42,765 bases of DNA. It comes from Candidatus Microbacterium stercoravium. Its GTDB lineage: Bacteria; Actinomycetota; Actinomycetes; Actinomycetales; Microbacteriaceae. How positions within the stretch are numbered: the stretch's first letter is position 1; each line of letters opens with the position of its first letter. The notes under the pieces were generated by a model, which was given only the letters and a program-made list of their open reading frames with translations, was not told the origin of the DNA and made no database searches. A program made the translations under genes and the position numbers. The stretch covers positions 1-42,765 of the forward strand of contig DXAM01000150.1 of the NCBI GenBank assembly GCA_019117025.1, read 5' to 3'. This document shows, piece after piece, positions 16,323-24,374 of the stretch.

Positions 16323-18134
16323 ATGCAGGGCATGGAACGTTCCACACGGCGCAGCGGGAGCCGCTATCGTGCGCGGCTCGCGGCGCGGCACCCCGCCACC
16401 GTCCTCGGAGTCCTGCTCATCGCGGTGTTCGGGTACCTGATCGTCGCACCGGTCGTCTCGCTGCTCATGAGCGCGTTCCAGGTCGCCTTCGGCGACGAGG
16501 CCCGCACGGGTGCGAGCGCCGGGGAGCCGACGGCATACTACATCCGGCGCGTGTTCGCGTCGCCCGTCTCGTCGATCATCTTCTACGAGCCGCTGCGCAA
16601 CACGGTGCTGATCGCGCTCGCCTCGATCGCGATCGCCCTCGTCATCGGCGTTCCGGCGGCCTGGCTCCTCGCCCGCAGCGACCTGCCCGCTCGCCGCTGG
16701 TTCGCGACCGCGCTCGTCGTGCCCTACATGCTGCCGTCGTGGACGTTCTCGCTCGCCTGGCTCACGATCTTCAAGAACCGCAGCGTGGCGGGACAGCGGG
16801 GGTGGCTGGAAGGCCTCGGCGTCGCACCTCCCGACTGGCTGGCCTACGGGCCGATCCCGATCACGATCATCTTCGGGCTGCACTTCGTGCCGTTCGTGAT
16901 CCTGCTCGTGACGAACGCGATCCGGAACGTGCCGGCCGAGCTGGAGGACTCTGCGCGCATGCTCGGCGCCCGTGCCGGTGCCCGCGGGTGGCGGATCACC
17001 CTGCCGCTGCTGCGGCCCGCGATCCTCTCGGCGACGATCCTCATGTTCGCCAAGGCGATCGGTGAGTTCGGCGTCGCGTACGTCCTGGGCCTTCCGGTCG
17101 ACTTCCCGGTGCTCGCGACGACCCTCTACCAGGCGATCTCGACGCAGCAGTCCGGCGTGGCGGGAGTGATCGCCGTCGTCTTGGTCGCGCTCGGCGCGAT
17201 ATCGCTGTGGATCGACGTCCGCTTCCTCCGCGAGGCGGGGCGGTTCGCGACGGTGTCGGGCAAGTCGGGTGCCGCGCGCATCGGACGGCTGGGGCGGGCT
17301 CGCGTGCCTGCTCTCGCCGCCGTCAGCTGCCTCTTCGCGGTATCCGTCATCGCGCCTCTCGGTACGCTCGTGCTGTCCACCGTGATGCGCGTGCCGGGGC
17401 GCTTCTCCCTCGACAACTTCACCCTCGACTTCTGGATCGGAACCGACCTCCCGACCGTGGGGTTCCGCTCGGGCGTGCTGCTGTCCGCTGAGACCTGGTC
17501 GGCCGCGTGGAACACCGTGTGGATGGTCGGCGTCGCGGCGATCTGCAGCGGGGCGCTCGGCATGATCGTCGGCTATGTCGTCGTCAGGGCGCCGGTGCGG
17601 CGGATCGGAACGGTGCTGCGCGCGATCACCTTCACCCCGTACCTCGTGCCGGGGATGGCGTTCGCGGTCGCCTACCTCGCTCTGTTCGCCGTGCCGCGCG
17701 GGCCGATCCCTGCCCTCTACGGGACCGCGACGATCCTGGTGCTCATCATGATCGCCGACGAGATGCCCTTCGCATCGCGCGCCGGGGTCTCCGCGATGAT
17801 GCAGCTCGGATCCGACGGAGAGGAAGCCGCGCAGCTGCTCGGCGCCCGCTGGCGGCAGCGGATGCGCCGCGTCGTCATGCCGCTGCAGCGCAGCGCGCTC
17901 GCGAGCGCGACGCTGCTGCCGTTCATCTCCGGCGTGCAGGGGCTGAGCCTCGTCATCGTGCTGGCAACACCGGGCACGCAGCTTCTGACGACGCTGTCGA
18001 TGCGGCTCATCGACTTCGGCTACACCCACGCGGCGAACGCCATCGTCGTCATCATCTGCGCGATCGCGCTCATCGGCACGTGGGCCGCGCAGAAGCTCCT
18101 CCGAACCAACCTCTCCGACGGGCTGGGCGCGTAG
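16323..18134 (+). CDS. fused two-domain ABC transporter permease (FbpB/AfuB/ThiP type)
   Basis: The 603-residue protein consists of two tandem permease modules, each with about six membrane spans. Each half has an EAA loop that contacts the ATPase: ELEDSARMLGARAGARGW near 204-221 and DGEEAAQLLGARWRQRMRR near 498-516. This fusion is typical of FbpABC (ferric), AfuABC (sugar phosphate) and ThiBPQ (thiamine) importers. ATG 16323 fits a leaderless mRNA; ATG 16332 with GAGGG upstream is the alternative. A LacI-type palindrome lies just inside the gene. It heads a six-gene operon running to the LacI gene at 22062. Confidence 0.88.
   Translation: MQGMERSTRRSGSRYRARLAARHPATVLGVLLIAVFGYLIVAPVVSLLMSAFQVAFGDEARTGASAGEPTAYYIRRVFASPVSSIIFYEPLRNTVLIALASIAIALVIGVPAAWLLARSDLPARRWFATALVVPYMLPSWTFSLAWLTIFKNRSVAGQRGWLEGLGVAPPDWLAYGPIPITIIFGLHFVPFVILLVTNAIRNVPAELEDSARMLGARAGARGWRITLPLLRPAILSATILMFAKAIGEFGVAYVLGLPVDFPVLATTLYQAISTQQSGVAGVIAVVLVALGAISLWIDVRFLREAGRFATVSGKSGAARIGRLGRARVPALAAVSCLFAVSVIAPLGTLVLSTVMRVPGRFSLDNFTLDFWIGTDLPTVGFRSGVLLSAETWSAAWNTVWMVGVAAICSGALGMIVGYVVVRAPVRRIGTVLRAITFTPYLVPGMAFAVAYLALFAVPRGPIPALYGTATILVLIMIADEMPFASRAGVSAMMQLGSDGEEAAQLLGARWRQRMRRVVMPLQRSALASATLLPFISGVQGLSLVIVLATPGTQLLTTLSMRLIDFGYTHAANAIVVIICAIALIGTWAAQKLLRTNLSDGLGA
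16333..16344. promoter_or_regulatory. LacI-family operator palindrome
   Basis: TGGAACGTTCCA is a perfect 12-bp palindrome with the central CpG typical of LacI-family operators. It lies about 10-21 nt downstream of the predicted start point, where repressor binding would block the polymerase. A weaker relative, AGGAACGGGCCA, lies at 16288-16299 over the expected -35. The likely ligand is the LacI regulator encoded last in the same operon. Confidence 0.55.
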
Positions 18135-18175
18135 TGCGCGCCGCCCTCTGCTCCACCGCCAATGAAAGGATCCTC

Positions 18176-19336
18176 ATGACCCGTTACTCCTCCCGCCGCT
18201 GCGCCTCGGTCGGCGCGATCGTCCTCGGCGCCGTCGCGCTCGCCGGATGCGCGGGCGGCGCCCCCGCCGCAACGAGCGAACTCTCCGCCGCAACCGCGGA
18301 GGAACCGGCCGACCTCGAGGCGCTCATCAGCGCAGCGCAGGAGGAGGGGCCGATCACGATCTACGACGGCACGTCCAAGGTCGAGGAGATGGCGGCCTCG
18401 TTCACGGAGAAGTACGGGATCGAGGCCACCGGTGTGAAATCGGACGCGGCCGAGACGATCGAGAAGGTCACGCGCGAGGCGCAGGCGGGCAACGTCGTCG
18501 GAGACGTGGTCGCGATCTCCGACATGCCTGCGGTGAACAACCAGCTCCTGCCGAACGACTTCGTCTTCAGCTGGATTCCGGCGGATCTGGAGGCCGACAT
18601 CGACGAGGGGCAGCGCGACCCGCTCGTCGTCATCTCGGACCCCAGCATGTGGACGTACAACAGCGAGGTCTACGACGTGTGCCCCGTGGACAACGTCTGG
18701 CAGCTGACGGAATCGGACTGGGCCGGCAACGTCGTGATGCAGGATCCTGTGGGCAACAGCGGCGCGCTCGACTGGTTCAGTCAGATGGCCCAATTCGGCG
18801 ACGAGGAACTGCGCGAGGCGTACGCGGAGGAGTTCGGGGAAGAGCTCGACACCGAGCAGCCGAGCGCCGCTGCGGAGTGGGTCAGCCGCCTGGCCGCGAA
18901 CGACCCCCTGCTCACGAAGTCGAGCGAGGAGGCGTCCGAGGCGATCGGAGCGCTCGGCCAGACGGATCCGCCCGTGGGCCTGATCTCGAGCGCGAAGTAC
19001 CGCAACAACGATGAGAAGGGCTACGGCCTCGAGGTGTGCGAGGGATTGAACCCGTGGGTCGGCGAGGCGGCGCCGAAGGCGCTCATGGTCGCGTCGGGCT
19101 CCGAGAACCCGAATGCCGCGAAGCTCTTCGTGCACTTCGCCCTGACGGAGGAGGGCATCGCCCCGCAGATCGCCGACGGGAAGATCTCGTCGAACCTCAC
19201 GATCGAGCAGCCCGACGACCCGGCGCGCGTCGGCGAGTTCCGCGACGATCTCTTCTTCGCGCACGGCGACGGATTCGACACGGACTGGGCGGACCGCGAG
19301 GTGTGGCAGGACCTCTGGCGCACCTCGCGCGGCTGA
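18176..19336 (+). CDS. ABC importer substrate-binding lipoprotein (FbpA/AfuA-like)
   Basis: A 386-residue exported lipoprotein. The signal peptide ends in the lipobox LAGC (Cys25). The mature part has the type II periplasmic-binding fold of the FbpA/AfuA/ThiB superfamily: ITIYDGTSKVEEMAASF at the start, then VGDVVAISDMPAVNNQLLP and DPSMWTYNSEVYD. No adjacent Tyr-Tyr pair is present, although FbpA uses one to hold ferric iron, so iron is not the obvious ligand. Cys residues in VCPVDN and VCEGLN could form a disulfide. ATG 18176 has GAAAGGATCCTC before it. A phosphorylated sugar or polyol is the favoured ligand because of the two phosphatases downstream; this is inference. Confidence 0.85.
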   Translation: MTRYSSRRCASVGAIVLGAVALAGCAGGAPAATSELSAATAEEPADLEALISAAQEEGPITIYDGTSKVEEMAASFTEKYGIEATGVKSDAAETIEKVTREAQAGNVVGDVVAISDMPAVNNQLLPNDFVFSWIPADLEADIDEGQRDPLVVISDPSMWTYNSEVYDVCPVDNVWQLTESDWAGNVVMQDPVGNSGALDWFSQMAQFGDEELREAYAEEFGEELDTEQPSAAAEWVSRLAANDPLLTKSSEEASEAIGALGQTDPPVGLISSAKYRNNDEKGYGLEVCEGLNPWVGEAAPKALMVASGSENPNAAKLFVHFALTEEGIAPQIADGKISSNLTIEQPDDPARVGEFRDDLFFAHGDGFDTDWADREVWQDLWRTSRG

Positions 19337-19346
19337 GGAGCGAGAC

Positions 19347-20438
19347 ATGATCACCCTCGAGAAGGTCACCAAGCGCTACGCGGGCTCGGCGCGCGCGAGC
19401 GTCGAGGACCTCGACCTCGACATCATGCAGGGGGAGTTCCTCTGCCTTCTCGGCCCGTCGGGGTGCGGGAAATCGACGACGCTGCGCATGATCGCCGGCC
19501 TCGAGGCGCTGAGCGCCGGGCGGATCAGCATCGACGGCACCGTCGTCGACGACGTCGCTTCGGGGCGGCACGTCGACGCCGAGCGCCGCGGCCTCGGCTT
19601 CGTGTTCCAGAACTACGCGCTCTGGCCCCACCTGACGGTCGCTGAGAACGTCGCGTTCGGACCGAGAGTGCAGCGCGTTCGGAAGGCCGAGCGGCGCGAG
19701 CGGGTGGGGAGGGCGCTCGACGCGCTCGGGATCACGGCGCTCGCCGACCGCATCCCGAGCGCGCTGTCCGGCGGGCAGCAGCAGCGCGTCGCGATCGCGC
19801 GGACGCTGGCCGCTCGGCCGAGCGCGATGCTGCTCGACGAGCCGCTGTCGAACCTCGACGCGAAGCTCCGTCTCGAGATGCGCGGCGAGTTCCAGCGCGT
19901 GCACCGCGAGTCCGGCGCGACAATGGTCTTCGTCACGCACGATCAGTTCGAGGCCATGACCCTCGCCACACGGATCGTGGTCATGAACGCCGGCGCGATC
20001 CAGCAGATCGGCACTCCCGCGGAGATCTACGACCGACCGGTGAACCTGTTCGTGGCGGAGTTCATGGGGAGCCCTCCGATCACGATCGTGCGCCGTGCGG
20101 GCGACGGGTCCTCGGCGCGCGGCCTCGACCGCTGGCTGGCAGCGCGCAGCTCGCCTGCCGCGACCGCGGGCATCCGTCCCGAGGCGATGCAGCTCTCGGC
20201 GGAGCGTCCGCGGACGTTCGACGGCTGCTCGTTCGACGCGACGGTGTCCGCGGTGCTCCCGACAGGAGGATCCTGGATCACCGAGCTGCACGACGGTCCC
20301 CAGCGGATGTTCTCGACGAGCATCCGCCGCCCCGGCGTCGCACCGGGCGAACGGGTGACGTGCCTCGTCAGCGCCGCCGATCTCCATCTCTTCGATGACG
20401 CGGGCGACCGCGTCGACCATGAAAGGCTCGCCGCATGA
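19347..20438 (+). CDS. ABC importer ATPase with TOBE-like domain
   Basis: A 363-residue nucleotide-binding subunit. Walker A is GPSGCGKST near 37-45, the Q-loop is in VFQNYALWPH, the signature is LSGGQQQRVAIAR, Walker B is AMLLDEPLSNLD, and the switch His is in FVTHDQFEA. The C-terminal ~110 residues form a TOBE-like regulatory region (GIRPEAMQL; RVTCLVSAADLHLF). It pairs with the fused permease and lipoprotein upstream. GAGGAG lies before the ATG. The stop overlaps the next gene as ATGA, placing the HAD phosphatase in the same operon. Confidence 0.92.
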   Translation: MITLEKVTKRYAGSARASVEDLDLDIMQGEFLCLLGPSGCGKSTTLRMIAGLEALSAGRISIDGTVVDDVASGRHVDAERRGLGFVFQNYALWPHLTVAENVAFGPRVQRVRKAERRERVGRALDALGITALADRIPSALSGGQQQRVAIARTLAARPSAMLLDEPLSNLDAKLRLEMRGEFQRVHRESGATMVFVTHDQFEAMTLATRIVVMNAGAIQQIGTPAEIYDRPVNLFVAEFMGSPPITIVRRAGDGSSARGLDRWLAARSSPAATAGIRPEAMQLSAERPRTFDGCSFDATVSAVLPTGGSWITELHDGPQRMFSTSIRRPGVAPGERVTCLVSAADLHLFDDAGDRVDHERLAA

Positions 20439-21223
20439 CAGAACCGATCCGTTCACCGAGGGCGCTGCTCCTCGACTTCGGCGGAGTGATCGTGAGCTCC
20501 GAGAAGCCGGCCGGATGGCAGGAGCGCGTCGCGCACGACATCCGCATGATGGTCGGCGAGCCGGACGCGCTGCCCGAGCACGCGCGCGTCGTGGCCGACG
20601 TGAGGGCAGGAGCGGTGGCGGCGAGCCTCTGGCGCAACGCCATGTCGCGCCCGATGCATCCCGCAGAGCTCGACCCGCGCACATACGTGCTCGATTTCCT
20701 CGCCGCCGATTGGCCGGGCCGGGCGCGCGCCGCGCTCGAACCGCATGTCGCCGCCATCTGCTATGCGGTGTCGGCGGCGAAGGAGATCCGCACGCTGCGC
20801 GACGGGATCGTCGAGCTGCTCGAGTGGGCGCGCGAGCGTCGCCTCCCCGTCGCGATCGTCTCCAATGCGCTGTCGGGCCAGGTCCATCGGGATGTCCTGC
20901 GGGAGGCCGGGCTGTCGTCGTGGTTCGCGGCCGAGCTGTACTCGGACGAGGAGGGGATCCGAAAGCCGAACCCCGACTTCCTGCTGCGCGGGGCGGCCGC
21001 GGTGGGCGCCCGGATTGACGACTGCTGGTACGTCGGAGATCATCTCGACCGCGACGTGCTGTGCGGCGTACGAGCGGGGGTCGGCGCGAACGTGCTGATG
21101 CCTGCCCCCGGCGGCTCGACGAGGCCGTACACGGTGCCGGTCGAGGCCGACATCGTGGTCTCGAGCCCGCGAGAGCTCTGGGACCTGCTGAAGAATGAGA
21201 ACCCGCCCGCGAAGGCGGCGTGA
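20435..21223 (+). CDS. HAD-superfamily phosphatase, subfamily IA
   Basis: A 262-residue cytoplasmic hydrolase. Motif I is LLLDFGGVI with the nucleophile Asp14; the second Asp of DxD is replaced by Gly, as in the glucose-1-phosphatase YihX (DLGNV), so loss of activity is not implied. Motif II is IVSNAL, the Lys of motif III is in IRKPNPDFLL, and motif IV is YVGDHLDRDVLCG. A helical cap lies at about 20-90. ATGA overlap with the transporter ATPase couples the two, suggesting that it dephosphorylates the imported substrate. The exact substrate cannot be read from the sequence. Confidence 0.85.
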   Translation: MTEPIRSPRALLLDFGGVIVSSEKPAGWQERVAHDIRMMVGEPDALPEHARVVADVRAGAVAASLWRNAMSRPMHPAELDPRTYVLDFLAADWPGRARAALEPHVAAICYAVSAAKEIRTLRDGIVELLEWARERRLPVAIVSNALSGQVHRDVLREAGLSSWFAAELYSDEEGIRKPNPDFLLRGAAAVGARIDDCWYVGDHLDRDVLCGVRAGVGANVLMPAPGGSTRPYTVPVEADIVVSSPRELWDLLKNENPPAKAA

Positions 21224-21236
21224 GATGGAGGACGAC

Positions 21237-22061
21237 ATGCACACGACCGAGCAGCTGCGCGAGGTGGCGGAGCGGGCCGCACGCACGGCCGGCGCCGAGC
21301 TCCGGCACGTGTTCCGCGGCGAGATGAGCGTCGACAGCAAACGGGACCTGCACGACCTCGTGACGGAGCACGATCGAGCGGCGGAGCAGACGATCCTGCA
21401 GGTGCTCCGGGACGAGTCGGAGGAGTGGACCGTCATCGGCGAGGAATACGGCGAACAGGGCCCCGCCTCGGACACGGTCTGGTACGTGGACCCGATCGAC
21501 GGCACGAGCAACTTCGCCCAGGGCATCGCCTTCTTCTGCGTCTCGGTCGGCGTCGAAGTGGCGGGCGAACTCGCGGCGGGCGCGGTGTTCGACCCCATGG
21601 CGGACCTCATGTTCAGCGCCGACGAGCACGGGGCATACCTCGACGGGCGCCCCCTCCGCACCCCGCAGGCGCGGCCCCACGGCCACGGCAACCTGATCAC
21701 CGGGTATCCGACCGCGCGGGACCTCGAGGTGGAGGGGCCTGCGGCGCTCGCCGACCTGGGGCGATGCATCGAGGCGTTCTCCTCGGTGCGGCGCACGGGA
21801 TCCGGGGCTCTCACGATCGCGCACGTCGCGGCGGGGTGGACGGACGTCGCGCTCGGCACGTCGGTGAGCCCGTGGGATGTCGCGGCCGCAGCGCTCGTGC
21901 TCGAGCGCGCGGGCGGCCGGTATGAGCCGCTGTGGTTCGGGCGGGATCCCGGTGACTCGCCGGCGCACCTCGCCCCGGGGTTCGTGGCGCGCTCGCCGGG
22001 GGCGGAATACCCTGTGTTCGAACGGGTGGTCGACGGGATCCGCGAGCGAAGGGCCTCATAG
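21237..22061 (+). CDS. inositol monophosphatase family phosphatase
   Basis: The 274-residue enzyme has the Li+-sensitive phosphatase motifs: IGEEYGEQ near 67-74, WYVDPIDGTSNFA near 83-95 (metal ligands in DPxDGTxNF) and SPWDVAAAALVLERAGG near 212-228 (WDxAA). Members hydrolyse inositol-1-phosphate, histidinol-phosphate or other small phosphate esters. ATG 21237 is chosen for the near-ideal GGAGG five nt upstream; ATG 21225 is also in frame. It starts 13 nt after the HAD gene, and its stop is directly followed by the LacI start. A second phosphatase in an import operon points to an organophosphate substrate. Confidence 0.88.
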   Translation: MHTTEQLREVAERAARTAGAELRHVFRGEMSVDSKRDLHDLVTEHDRAAEQTILQVLRDESEEWTVIGEEYGEQGPASDTVWYVDPIDGTSNFAQGIAFFCVSVGVEVAGELAAGAVFDPMADLMFSADEHGAYLDGRPLRTPQARPHGHGNLITGYPTARDLEVEGPAALADLGRCIEAFSSVRRTGSGALTIAHVAAGWTDVALGTSVSPWDVAAAALVLERAGGRYEPLWFGRDPGDSPAHLAPGFVARSPGAEYPVFERVVDGIRERRAS

Positions 22062-23105
22062 ATGACGCGGGACCGCGACGCGGCGGACAGTCCGGGCGAC
22101 GGCACCGCGGGGCGGCGGCCGACGATCATCGATGTCGCCGAGCGCGCGGGAGTATCGAAGTCGCTCGTCTCGCGTGCGCTCCGTGGCGATCCCGGCGTCA
22201 GTCCGGAGCGGCGCGAGGCGATCGCACGGTCCGCGGCAGATCTCGGCTATCGTCCGAACTCCGCTGCGCGCTCGCTCGTGCGCGGCAGGTCCGGTCTGAT
22301 CGGCGTCGTGCTCAACGAGATCGGCAACCAGCACCACACGGAGATCGTGGCGGGGGTCGAATCCCGCGCCGCGCAGCTCGGCGCGAGCGTGATCATCGCC
22401 GACGGAGCCGGTTCGCCGGACCGCCTTTCCGACCGCATCGAGACGATGCTCGAGCTGCGCGTGGACGGACTCGTGCTCGCGTCCTCGTGGGTGGCCAGGG
22501 CCGACCTCGAACGCGCCGGTCGCTCGACGCCGACCGTCGCGGTCAGCCGGCTGATCGATCCGCCGTCGTCGGTCGACACGATCGCGAGCGACGACGTGTC
22601 GGGAGCGGCGGAAGCGACGCGCGCGCTGATCTCAGCGGGTCGCACTCGGCTCGGGTACATCACGACCTCCACGAGTCCCACGAGCGCGGCACGCGTGGCC
22701 GGGGTGCGATCGGCCGCGGAAGGCGCGGGCCTGGCATACGAGGTGTTCGAGCTCCCGCCGCAGCGGGCGGGCCGTGCTGAGGTGGCCGAGGTGCTACGGG
22801 GATCCGGGGTGGACGGCGTGCTGTGCAACAACGACGTCACGGCCGTGACTGTCCTGGCCGCGGCGCGGCAGAGCGGTATCCGCGTGCCGGACGACCTCGC
22901 CGTGATCGGGTACGACGACACCCGACTGTGCCTGCTGACCGATCCGGAGTTGAGCAGCGTCGACCAGCCGCAGCGCGCGATGGGCGAGCGCGCCATCGAC
23001 GCGATCTGGGAACGTGCCAATGGGCGCGCCCGCGCGGTCCGGGAGGACTTCCCGCCGAGGCTCGTGCTGCGCGCTTCGACCGGCGTCCCCGGCATCGGCG
23101 CGTAG
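22062..23105 (+). CDS. LacI-family transcriptional regulator of the ABC/phosphatase operon
   Basis: A 347-residue protein with an N-terminal helix-turn-helix (TIIDVAERAGVSKSLVSRAL near 21-40) and the hinge PNSAARSLVRGRSG, followed by a periplasmic-binding-like effector domain (VVLNEIGNQHHTEIVAGVE; VDGVLCNNDVTAV; VIGYDD). Its ATG directly follows the phosphatase stop. Being the last gene of the operon it probably autoregulates, and TGGAACGTTCCA at 16333-16344 is its best candidate site. The effector is presumably the imported compound or its dephosphorylated product. Confidence 0.9.
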   Translation: MTRDRDAADSPGDGTAGRRPTIIDVAERAGVSKSLVSRALRGDPGVSPERREAIARSAADLGYRPNSAARSLVRGRSGLIGVVLNEIGNQHHTEIVAGVESRAAQLGASVIIADGAGSPDRLSDRIETMLELRVDGLVLASSWVARADLERAGRSTPTVAVSRLIDPPSSVDTIASDDVSGAAEATRALISAGRTRLGYITTSTSPTSAARVAGVRSAAEGAGLAYEVFELPPQRAGRAEVAEVLRGSGVDGVLCNNDVTAVTVLAAARQSGIRVPDDLAVIGYDDTRLCLLTDPELSSVDQPQRAMGERAIDAIWERANGRARAVREDFPPRLVLRASTGVPGIGA

Positions 23106-23135
23106 AACTCGGCCCGCACTCAGGCGCGGGTCCTC

Positions 23136-23141
23136 TACGCT
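23136..23141 (+). promoter_or_regulatory. -10 element of a predicted leaderless MFS mRNA
   Basis: TACGCT is followed by 6 nt and then the ATG at 23148. The preceding ~20 nt contain a weak CCCGC/GCGGG inverted repeat that could end the LacI transcript. Confidence 0.4.
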
Positions 23142-23147
23142 CAGAGC

Positions 23148-24368
23148 ATGACTACCTCGACCACTGTGTCGAGGGGTGCGGCGACGATGGCGCTCCTCTC
23201 TATGGCTATCGGCGCTTTCGGAATCGGCATGACCGAGTTCGTCTCGATGGGGCTGCTGCCCGGCGTCGCGCGCGACCTGCTGCACGACCTGTTCGTGGCG
23301 CGGCAGGAGGATGCGATCGCGCAGGCGGGCATCCTCATCAGCCTCTACGCCCTGGGCGTCGTGATCGGCGCCCCGACGATCGCGGCGTTCGTGGCGCGCT
23401 TCCCGCGCCACCGCGTCATGGTGATCCTCGTGGCGGCGCTGCTCGTCGCGAACGCGCTGACGGTCGTCGCCCCGACGTTCGAGACGATGGCCGCGACGCG
23501 GTTCCTGTCGGGGCTGCCGCATGGCGCCTTCTTCGGCATGTCGACCGTGATCGCGAGCGAGATCCTCGGGCCGAGCCGACGCGGCTGGGGCGTGGCGATG
23601 GTGATGAGCGGGCTCACGGTGGCGAACGTCGTGGGCGTGCCCGGCGGCACCTTCCTCGGGCAGTACTTCGGGTGGCGCGCAGCGTACGTCGTCGTCGCCG
23701 CGGTGTTCGTGCTCGCGCTCGTCATGTGCTGGCTCTTCATTCCGCGCGGTGGGGGCGGGAAGAGCCGGTCGTTCCTCGCCGAGTTCGGGGTCTTCCGGAT
23801 CCCGCAGGTGTGGATGACGCTGCTGCTCGGGGCCGTCGGCTTCGGTGCGTTCTTCTCGATCTACAGCTACATCTCGACTCTCATGACCGAGGCCGCCGGC
23901 GGCCCCGAGTGGGCCGTTCCGATCGCGCTCATGTCGATCGGTCTCGGCATGGTCGTCGGCAACATCATCGGCGGCCGCCTGGCCGACTTGAGCGTTGCGA
24001 AGACGATCGTGATCGGGCTCACGCTCGTCGGCCTGGCCTCGGGCCTCGTCGCGGTCGCCTCGGCGTGGCCTGTTCCGCTCGCGGTCGCGCTGTTCGTCTT
24101 CGGCGCCCTGAGCCAGACGGCCGTGCCGGGCATCCAGCTGCGCCTGCTTGACGTCGCGGGCGAGTACCAGGGGATCGGCGCCGCGCTCAACCACTCAGCG
24201 CTCAACATCGGCAACAGCGCGGGCGCCGCGCTCGGCGGCGTCGTGATCGCGGCCGGTCTCGGTTACGCCGCCCCGGCCTGGCTCGGGATCCTGCTGTCGT
24301 TCGCGGGCGTCGGCATCGCGCTGGCCTCGTTCGCGATGGATCGCCGCCGGGCCGCCGTCGCCGCGTAG
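23148..24368 (+). CDS. MFS transporter, DHA1 (AraJ-like) family
   Basis: A 406-residue, 12-span major facilitator. GMTEFVSMGLLPGVARDL near 25-42 is the TEF signature of the DHA1/AraJ sugar-efflux and drug-efflux group. ARFPRHRVM between spans 2 and 3 is a degenerate motif A, and VPGGTFLGQYFGWR is motif C-like in span 5. It starts 42 nt after the LacI gene behind its own -10 and converges with metX after 6 nt. The substrate is unknown; efflux of a small metabolite or drug is the usual prediction. Confidence 0.86.
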   Translation: MTTSTTVSRGAATMALLSMAIGAFGIGMTEFVSMGLLPGVARDLLHDLFVARQEDAIAQAGILISLYALGVVIGAPTIAAFVARFPRHRVMVILVAALLVANALTVVAPTFETMAATRFLSGLPHGAFFGMSTVIASEILGPSRRGWGVAMVMSGLTVANVVGVPGGTFLGQYFGWRAAYVVVAAVFVLALVMCWLFIPRGGGGKSRSFLAEFGVFRIPQVWMTLLLGAVGFGAFFSIYSYISTLMTEAAGGPEWAVPIALMSIGLGMVVGNIIGGRLADLSVAKTIVIGLTLVGLASGLVAVASAWPVPLAVALFVFGALSQTAVPGIQLRLLDVAGEYQGIGAALNHSALNIGNSAGAALGGVVIAAGLGYAAPAWLGILLSFAGVGIALASFAMDRRRAAVAA

Positions 24369-24374
24369 CTCCGC

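Noticed and set aside
17507..18175. Longer version of the binding lipoprotein starting at 17507
   Set aside because: It would overlap the permease gene out of phase; the lipoprotein signal peptide and the ribosome-binding site fix the start at 18176.
16323..20438. Assignment of the FbpABC-like importer as a ferric iron transporter
   Set aside because: No Tyr-Tyr pair is seen in the binding protein, there is no iron box at the promoter, and the operon contains phosphatases.
20435..20500. HAD motif I lacking the second Asp as a sign of an inactive enzyme
   Set aside because: The DxGxV form occurs in active phosphatases such as YihX, and motifs II-IV are complete here.
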